This document shows positions 16,002 through 20,912 of a stretch of DNA of 20,912 bases, piece after piece. The notes under the pieces were generated by a model, which did no database searches, was not told the origin of the DNA, and saw only the letters and a program-made list of their open reading frames with translations. A program made the translations under genes and the position numbers. Source of the DNA: Burkholderiales bacterium (GTDB lineage: Bacteria; Pseudomonadota; Gammaproteobacteria; Burkholderiales; Burkholderiaceae); assembly GCA_947372535.1 (NCBI GenBank), contig CANBUA010000047.1, forward strand, positions 1 through 20,912. The letters run 5' to 3'. The stretch's first letter is position 1; each line of letters starts with the position of its first letter.

Positions 16002-17492
16002 ATGAGCACACTGTTGATCCGCGGCTACGAAGTCGTCATCGGCCTGGAAACCCACGCCCAGCTGTCCACCCAATCGAAGATTTTCTCGGGCGCCTCGACC
16101 CAGTTCGGCGCCGAGCCCAACACGCAAGCCTGCGCGGTGGACCTGGCACTGCCCGGCAGCCTGCCCGTGATGAACAAGGGCGCCGTCGAACGAGCGATTG
16201 CCTTTGGCCTGTCCGTGGGCTCGGTGGTCGCGCCGCGCTCGGTCTTCGCGCGCAAGAACTACTTCTACCCTGACCTGCCCAAGGGCTACCAGATCAGCCA
16301 GTACGAGATCCCGGTGGTGCAAGGGGGCTCGGTCAGCTTCTTCGTGGGCGAGGTCGAGCACACTGTGCGTCTGACCCGAGCCCACCTGGAGGAAGACGCC
16401 GGCAAGTCCATGCACGATGACTTCGAGGGCTTCAATGGCGAGAAATCCAGCGGCATCGACCTCAACCGCGCCGGCACCCCTTTGCTGGAGATCGTGACCG
16501 AGCCCGACATGCGTTCAAGTGCCGAGGCCGCGGCCTATGCCAAGGCCTTGCACACCCTGGTCGTCTGGCTGGGCATCTGCGACGGCAACATGCAGGAAGG
16601 CTCCTTCCGCTGCGATGCCAACGTGTCGGTGCGCAAGCCCGGCGCGCCGCTGGGCACTCGCCGCGAGATCAAGAACCTCAACAGCTTCAAGTTCCTGCAA
16701 CAAGCGATCGACGTCGAGATCCAGTGGCAGATCGACCAGATCGAGGACGGCCTGCCCATCGGCCAGGCCACCGTGCTGTTCAACCCCGATGCCAATGGCG
16801 GTCGTGGCGAGACCCGCGCCATGCGCACCAAGGAAGACGCGCACGACTACCGCTACTTCCCCGACCCTGATCTGCCACCGTTGGTGATCGCACCCGAGTG
16901 GATCGAGCGCGTGCGCTCGGAGATGCCCGAATTGCCGCGCGCCTTGGCCGAACGCTTCCAGCGCGACTACGGCCTGAGCGCCTACGACGCCACGATGATG
17001 ACCTCGTCCAAGGCCTGGGCGGCCTTCTTCGAGACGGCCACCAAGGCGTGCAACGCACCCAAGCTGGTCGCCAACTGGCTGACGGGCGAGTTCGCGCGCC
17101 GGCTCAATGCCAGCGAGCAAGGCATCGAATCAAGCCCGGTGAGCGCCGAGGTCCTGGCCGCGTTGATCACCCGCATCGGAGATGGCACCATCTCCAACAA
17201 TGCGGCGCGCCAGGTGTTCGAGGCGTTGTGGACCGACGAAGCCAGCGCTCAAGACGCTCTGGCCCGCGTGGACACCGTCATTGAGGCCAAAGGCCTGAAG
17301 CAGCTAAGCGACACCAGCGAACTCGACCGCATCATCGACGAGGTTCTGGCCGCCAATCCGAAATCGGTGGAAGAGTTCCGCGCCGGCAAGGGCAAGGCCT
17401 TCAACGCCCTGGTGGGGCAGTGCATGAAGGCCAGCAAAGGCAAGGCCAACCCGGCCCAGGTCAACGAGCGACTGAAGCAGAAGCTCGGCTGA
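16002..17492 (+). CDS. gatB: Asp-tRNA(Asn)/Glu-tRNA(Gln) amidotransferase subunit B
   Basis: A 496-residue kinase-amidase subunit that phosphorylates the misacylated glutamate or aspartate on tRNA and then transfers ammonia supplied by GatA. Diagnostic motifs are [19 protein letters not shown] (12-30), [59 protein letters not shown] and the [12 protein letters not shown] block. The C-terminal helical plus YqeY-type tail (about 345-496), which binds the tRNA elbow, includes [20 protein letters not shown]. The start lies six bases after the preceding stop. Its last 32 bases overlap the 3' end of the oppositely oriented DUF4124 gene. Confidence 0.97.
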   Translation: MSTLLIRGYEVVIGLETHAQLSTQSKIFSGASTQFGAEPNTQACAVDLALPGSLPVMNKGAVERAIAFGLSVGSVVAPRSVFARKNYFYPDLPKGYQISQYEIPVVQGGSVSFFVGEVEHTVRLTRAHLEEDAGKSMHDDFEGFNGEKSSGIDLNRAGTPLLEIVTEPDMRSSAEAAAYAKALHTLVVWLGICDGNMQEGSFRCDANVSVRKPGAPLGTRREIKNLNSFKFLQQAIDVEIQWQIDQIEDGLPIGQATVLFNPDANGGRGETRAMRTKEDAHDYRYFPDPDLPPLVIAPEWIERVRSEMPELPRALAERFQRDYGLSAYDATMMTSSKAWAAFFETATKACNAPKLVANWLTGEFARRLNASEQGIESSPVSAEVLAALITRIGDGTISNNAARQVFEALWTDEASAQDALARVDTVIEAKGLKQLSDTSELDRIIDEVLAANPKSVEEFRAGKGKAFNALVGQCMKASKGKANPAQVNERLKQKLG

Positions 17493-18192
17493 TGCCGGCG
17501 CCGGTTGGGAGGGCCGGTGCAGCGTCTTCCTTGATGGAGCCGGGCTCTGCCCCGGCCCACAGCTTGCGCAGGCGCGCCAGCTCCACGTCATAAAGACCGG
17601 TGATGCGCACCATCTCTGACTGGTGGTTCCCGATGATGTCCTGCTGGGCCTGCTGCGAGGCCTCGTTGCCTTCGATGGACGAGCGCAGCTTGAACGGCAG
17701 TGGCCGCCCCCGGTAGAACTCGGCATCGGCATTGAGGGATTTGCGCTCGGTCTTGAGTTCGCCCACCCGCTTCTGGGAGGCCGCCATGGCCTTGCGGATG
17801 TCATCCAGCGCCGCCTGCCGCGCGCCACTGTGTGCCGCCTCATTGGGGTAGCGCAGCATCAGGTTGCGGTCCCGCCGAACGGCATCCTTGTGGGTCTGCT
17901 CAGCGAGTGCTTGCTGGCGCAGCACCTCGTCTCGATCGGCTTTTTCGCGCGCCGTCATGCGGGGCGCCACCACCGTGCGCTGCGAACCGTCCTTGTTCAG
18001 CACGCGCTGATCGCGGTCCAGGCACTCATTGATGGGGCGGTCCGAGGTCAGGCGCTTGCCTTGGGCATCCACACAGACGTAGATGCCCTGTGCAGCCACC
18101 GCCGCCGTCATCGCCTGGCACAGCAGCCAGCCCCCCAGCGCGAGACGCCAGGATTCGATGGCACGTTGCTTCGATAAGCGACTGAGGGACAA
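17461..18192 (-). CDS. DUF4124-domain exported protein
   Basis: A 243-residue protein of unknown function. An N-terminal signal peptide (basic [10 protein letters not shown], hydrophobic [19 protein letters not shown]) leads to a short DUF4124-like beta domain (about 36-70; [20 protein letters not shown]), which has a Cys pair (VCVD, NECLD). A long charged helical region (about 80-185) with coiled-coil character follows. The start codon is TTG, supported by GGAG eight bases upstream; no upstream ATG is available. It begins 36 bases after the pyrE stop on the same strand, so they may be co-transcribed. Its 3' end runs 32 bases into gatB on the other strand. Such proteins are frequent in Burkholderiales and of unknown role. 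Confidence 0.8.
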   Translation of the reverse strand: MSLSRLSKQRAIESWRLALGGWLLCQAMTAAVAAQGIYVCVDAQGKRLTSDRPINECLDRDQRVLNKDGSQRTVVAPRMTAREKADRDEVLRQQALAEQTHKDAVRRDRNLMLRYPNEAAHSGARQAALDDIRKAMAASQKRVGELKTERKSLNADAEFYRGRPLPFKLRSSIEGNEASQQAQQDIIGNHQSEMVRITGLYDVELARLRKLWAGAEPGSIKEDAAPALPTGAGISRASASVAR

Positions 18193-18228
18193 GGGTACTG
18201 CTCCGTGAAAACTGCCGTGATGCGCTGG

Positions 18229-18906
18229 CTAGACCCCGTACTGCTGTCGATACGCCAGGACGGCCGGGTGGAAGGATGCCAATGAGTTATCGGACTGCGC
18301 CCCCAGGTACTGAAGCAGATCCGCGAGGTTGGCGATCGAAACCACAGGCAATTTGTAACGCTGTTCGACCTGCTGCACAGCACTCTCCGCACAATCCATG
18401 CCATTGAACGTGGCTTTTTCCTGACGATCCAGGGCAATGGCGACGCCGCAAGGGGTCGCGCCGGCCTTGGCGATCATGTCGATGGACTCCCGCACGGAGG
18501 TACCGGCTGAAATCACATCGTCGATGACCAGAACGCGGCCGGCCACCGGCGCGCCGACAAGGGTTCCCCCTTCGCCGTGATCCTTGGCCTCTTTGCGGTT
18601 GTAAGCAAAGGGCTTGTTGTGCCCCATGCGGGCCAACTCGATCGAGACGGCAGCCGCCAAGGTGATGCCCTTGTAGGCGGGGCCGAAGAGCATGTCGAAC
18701 TCAAGCCCGCAGCTCACCAGCCGCTGTGCATAGAATTGCGCCAGGCGGCCTAGTTTGGCGCCGTCATCGAACAAGCCAGCGTTGAAGAAATACGGCGACA
18801 GACGCCCGGCCTTGGTCTTGAATTCACCAAAGCGAAGCACCTTCGATGCCACCGCAAAGGCCACGAAATCCTGGGCCACGGTGCTGTCAGAGGGGGTGTT
18901 CGTCAT
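18229..18906 (-). CDS. pyrE: Orotate phosphoribosyltransferase
   Basis: A 225-residue type I phosphoribosyltransferase that makes orotidine 5'-phosphate from orotate and PRPP, step five of de novo pyrimidine synthesis, in the cytoplasm. The PRPP-binding motif RVLVIDDVISAGTS is at 124-137. FKTKAGRLSPYFFNAGLF (29-46), FGPAYKGITLA (74-84) and FAYNRKEAKDHGEGG (100-114, the catalytic loop) match the family. It is divergent from the exonuclease gene, with only 14 bases between the two start codons, so its promoter must lie within the neighbour's coding sequence. Confidence 0.97.
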   Translation of the reverse strand: MTNTPSDSTVAQDFVAFAVASKVLRFGEFKTKAGRLSPYFFNAGLFDDGAKLGRLAQFYAQRLVSCGLEFDMLFGPAYKGITLAAAVSIELARMGHNKPFAYNRKEAKDHGEGGTLVGAPVAGRVLVIDDVISAGTSVRESIDMIAKAGATPCGVAIALDRQEKATFNGMDCAESAVQQVEQRYKLPVVSIANLADLLQYLGAQSDNSLASFHPAVLAYRQQYGV

Positions 18907-18920
18907 CTTGAGGTCTCATC

Positions 18921-19733
18921 GTGTTCAAACTGGTTTCCCTCAACCTCAACGGCATCCGCTCGGCGGCCACCAAAGGATTGATTCCCTGGGCAGAGGGACT
19001 GTCCGCCGATTGTATGGGGGTGCAGGAGCTCAAGGCCCAGGCCGCCGACATCGCCGGTCGCTTCGAGCAGATCGACGGCATGCAGGGGCACTTCCACTGC
19101 GCGGTCAAAAAAGGCTACTCAGGCGTCGGCCTCTACAGTCGCCACGAACCATCTGACGTGGTCACCGGCCTGGGTGAGCACGACCCCAGCGGCGAGTTCG
19201 ACGCCGAAGGACGCTGGGTGGAACTGCGCTTTGACAAACCCGGCCGCAAGCTGTCCATCATCAGCAGCTACTTCCCCAGCGGCTCGAGCTCCGAGGAGCG
19301 GCAGGAGGCCAAGTTCCGCTGGCTGGCCATCATCGAGCCACATTTGGCCAGGCTGGCGGCTGAGCGAGACTTCATCCTCATGGGCGACATCAACATCGCC
19401 CACCAGGAAAAAGACCTGAAGAACTTCAAGGGCAACCGCAAGAACAGCGGTTTCCTGCCTGAGGAGCGCGACTGGATGAGCAAGCTGCTGCACTTGGAGA
19501 ACAACGCTCGGCTGGTCGATGTCTACCGACACCTGCATCCCGACACCACGGACGACTGTTACACGTGGTGGAGCAACCGGGGCCAGGCGCGGGCCAAGAA
19601 CGTGGGGTGGCGCATCGACTACCAACTCGCCACGCCCGCCTTGGCCATCACGGCTCGGCAAACCTCGGTCTACAAGGGCCAGTGGTTCAGCGACCATGCG
19701 CCACTGATCGTGGACTACGACTTCCAGATTTGA
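18921..19733 (+). CDS. xth: Exodeoxyribonuclease III (AP endonuclease)
   Basis: A 270-residue exonuclease III-type AP endonuclease of base-excision repair. The catalytic set is complete: Asn10 in SLNLNGIR, Glu36 in GVQELK, Tyr117 in SSYFPSG, Asp156 and Asn158 in MGDINIAH, and Asp258 with His259 in FSDHAPL. The GTG start at 18921 yields the invariant family N-terminus KLVSLNLNG, and a weak TTGAGGT site precedes it. The QELK form (instead of QETK) is seen in part of the family. The symbol could equally be xthA or exoA. It is divergent from pyrE. Confidence 0.96.
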   Translation: MFKLVSLNLNGIRSAATKGLIPWAEGLSADCMGVQELKAQAADIAGRFEQIDGMQGHFHCAVKKGYSGVGLYSRHEPSDVVTGLGEHDPSGEFDAEGRWVELRFDKPGRKLSIISSYFPSGSSSEERQEAKFRWLAIIEPHLARLAAERDFILMGDINIAHQEKDLKNFKGNRKNSGFLPEERDWMSKLLHLENNARLVDVYRHLHPDTTDDCYTWWSNRGQARAKNVGWRIDYQLATPALAITARQTSVYKGQWFSDHAPLIVDYDFQI

Positions 19734-19854
19734 TCGGACAACGCGAGGGCGCCTTGCCACCCTTGCAGACCGTCAACTCGATGTGTCCGCGAGATCCAGG
19801 CACCGTGAGGATCTTTGTTCACCGTGTCGCTCAGGGTTGAACGGTGCAGGATCG

Positions 19855-20313
19855 CTATTGGCAAAGTGTGCTGCGCTGCATCACCTGAAAGTCCAGGCCG
19901 TACAGCAGGGGCTCCACCAGATCTTGCTCTTTGGGGGACAGCTCCCATTGACTGAGCATGGCGAGCAGGAAGGTGGATTCGCCCTCGTCGACTTCGCCAT
20001 CGGCATTGATCACCGCTGTGCTCAGGCGAATCACCTGGCGCTGCAGTCGAGGATCGTCCACCGTGTCGAGCAGCCGTTTGATCATCTGGGTGTCACTGAG
20101 ACGAGTGGCCAGGGGCGTTGCCGAGCCCACCAAATCGAAATAGAGATCGCCAACGATGTCGTGCCACGCCTCTAAGCTCAGGCCGAGGTGTTGATGAACC
20201 CGCATCGACTTGAGCTCGGCCCACTCCGATGTCTTGACGTCACCATTGGCGATCAACGCCAGTGCGACGATGCGGGCGGCTGCCTGCGGACTGTTGCTTC
20301 GATAGGTCTGCAT
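19855..20313 (-). CDS. TerB-like protein
   Basis: A 152-residue, probably all-helical cytoplasmic protein resembling the TerB/TerB-like fold (tellurite-resistance family). Two pseudo-repeats are visible: ALALIANGDVKTSEWAEL (17-34) and LSTAVINADGEVDEGESTFL (97-116). Each starts with a hydrophobic helix and continues into an acidic loop that in TerB proteins binds metal ions. No other ter genes are present, so a tellurite role is not implied. A clear GAAGGA Shine-Dalgarno precedes the ATG and nearly touches the stop of the HPF-like gene 13 bases upstream, which indicates one operon. Confidence 0.72.
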   Translation of the reverse strand: MQTYRSNSPQAAARIVALALIANGDVKTSEWAELKSMRVHQHLGLSLEAWHDIVGDLYFDLVGSATPLATRLSDTQMIKRLLDTVDDPRLQRQVIRLSTAVINADGEVDEGESTFLLAMLSQWELSPKEQDLVEPLLYGLDFQVMQRSTLCQ

Positions 20314-20326
20314 GGTCTGTATTCCT

Positions 20327-20731
20327 TCAAAGGTGGTTCGGACTCATTTCAACGAGGGTGCTTGACAGCGCGGGCTCTGAGGCGGCTGCGAGCCATTGGG
20401 ACCCGTCGCTCTTCACACGCCGCACGTGATGGCGCGACCGGTCAAGATGCCGAACGACCGCTCTGCGCACCCGGTCTGCGGTTCGGTCGATCACCGCGTA
20501 TAAATCGGTGCCGATGTCGACCACGATGGCCATGGGGGCATCGGCCAGGTAGACGCGAATGCGGCAGAACTTGTCGACACCGCCACGCGGGCCGTTCTGG
20601 TCGCCCATCCTCACGACGACGAGTTTGATGCGGTCACTGTGACGCGTCAAGCCGAACCGCAGGCGGCGTTTGGCGTGCATCTCCAGTGCCGGCGTGATCG
20701 GGAATCCGAGTGCCTGAATATCGATGTTCAT
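20327..20731 (-). CDS. HPF/RaiA-family ribosome-associated protein
   Basis: A 134-residue protein with the ribosome hibernation/RaiA fold (PF02482). Family features are the opening MNIDIQALGFPITPALEMHAKRRLRF pattern (residues 1-26), DRIKLVVVRMGDQNGPRGGVDK (33-54), the beta-strand region 56-72, and the basic helix DLYAVIDRTADRVRRAVVRHLDR (76-98) that would contact the decoding region of the 30S subunit. The NGPRGGVDK insertion is typical of a betaproteobacterial subgroup distinct from canonical E. coli HPF. There is no C-terminal dimerisation domain, so it is a short form. A strong AAGGAAG site precedes the ATG. Stress or stationary-phase expression is expected but not shown. Confidence 0.8.
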   Translation of the reverse strand: MNIDIQALGFPITPALEMHAKRRLRFGLTRHSDRIKLVVVRMGDQNGPRGGVDKFCRIRVYLADAPMAIVVDIGTDLYAVIDRTADRVRRAVVRHLDRSRHHVRRVKSDGSQWLAAASEPALSSTLVEMSPNHL

Positions 20732-20769
20732 GCGCTTCCTTTTCTGATCGTTGCTGCTTCAGTGTGACC

Positions 20770-20798
20770 AATCTAAAGCGGCGCACGCCCGGTGTAAA
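20770..20798 (-). promoter_or_regulatory. Sigma70-like promoter for the HPF-like / TerB-like operon
   Basis: On the minus strand TTTACA (20798-20793) and TAGATT (20775-20770) are separated by exactly 17 bases, close to sigma70 consensus. Transcription would start near 20763, about 30 bases before the HPF-like start codon. The region is shared with the divergent LysR-family gene, so that regulator could act here. Confidence 0.5.
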
Positions 20799-20845
20799 TT
20801 CGAAAGAATGATGGCGACTCTTCGCAAAATACTTAAGGTTTCGCC

Positions 20846-20912
20846 ATGAACTACAAGCATCTTCACCACTTCATGCAGGTGGCCAAGTTGGGCAGCGTGA
20901 CGCGAGCGAGCA
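20846..20912 (+). CDS. LysR-family transcriptional regulator, NhaR-like (5' end only)
   Basis: The first 22 codons read MNYKHLHHFMQVAKLGSVTR followed by AS before the window ends. This is the first helix and turn of a LysR-type winged helix-turn-helix. MNYKHLH plus VAKxGSVTRA is close to NhaR-type activators, which respond to sodium and pH in enterobacteria. AAGG seven bases upstream is a good Shine-Dalgarno. With so little sequence the subgroup is uncertain. It is divergent from the HPF-like operon. Confidence 0.7.
   Translation, partial: MNYKHLHHFMQVAKLGSVTRAS

Noticed and set aside
13609..16415. Long minus-strand open frames opposite gatA and the PF10118-like gene
   Set aside because: Antisense shadows of genes with intact catalytic motifs; no ribosome-binding sites or domains are visible.
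19734..19854. Terminator between the exonuclease III and TerB-like genes
   Set aside because: Only a 6-bp inverted repeat (CACCGT at 19820-19825 with ACGGTG at 19841-19846) with a 15-base loop and no T-run was found; too weak to call.

Overview
The window is a GC-rich stretch of chromosome from a betaproteobacterium, almost certainly of the order Burkholderiales. The evidence is an mre/mrd cell-shape cluster divergent from gatCAB, a Coq7-type ubiquinone hydroxylase, an OsmC-like protein, DUF4124 and HPF-like proteins of the kind common in that order, dense packing and many ATGA start/stop overlaps. The genus cannot be fixed from sequence reading alone.

Layout. Positions 1-359 hold no long gene. 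They carry what looks like a leftward tryptophan attenuator: a sigma70-like promoter, a short leader ORF ending Trp-Trp-Phe-stop, an intrinsic terminator with a U-tract, and a purine-rich ribosome-binding site at the window edge. The regulated gene, perhaps trpE, would lie just outside. Then come an OsmC-family gene (+) and, on the minus strand reading leftward from 13145, mreB, mreC, mreD, a two-partner secretion (TPS) exoprotein and its outer-membrane transporter, mrdA (PBP2), rodA and coq7. Reading right from 13298 is gatC-gatA-(PF10118-like di-metal protein)-gatB, linked by 4-base overlaps or a very short gap. Beyond it are a DUF4124 gene and pyrE (both -), exodeoxyribonuclease III (+), a TerB-like gene and an HPF/RaiA-like gene (both -), and the first 22 codons of a LysR-family regulator resembling NhaR (+).

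How the parts fit. MreBCD, PBP2 and RodA form the elongasome, which builds lateral-wall peptidoglycan. GatCAB amidates mischarged Glu-tRNA(Gln) and Asp-tRNA(Asn). PyrE serves pyrimidine synthesis, ExoIII base-excision repair, and the HPF-like protein probably ribosome hibernation.

The most unusual point is the TPS pair lying between mreD and mrdA, two genes normally adjacent in this operon. The exoprotein gene comes before the transporter gene, and a perfect 10-bp hairpin separates them. The exoprotein has an extended signal peptide region, GLUG-type repeats and four YDG-type repeats, the last two nearly identical in DNA. No RNA genes, insertion sequences, integrases or CRISPR arrays were seen.
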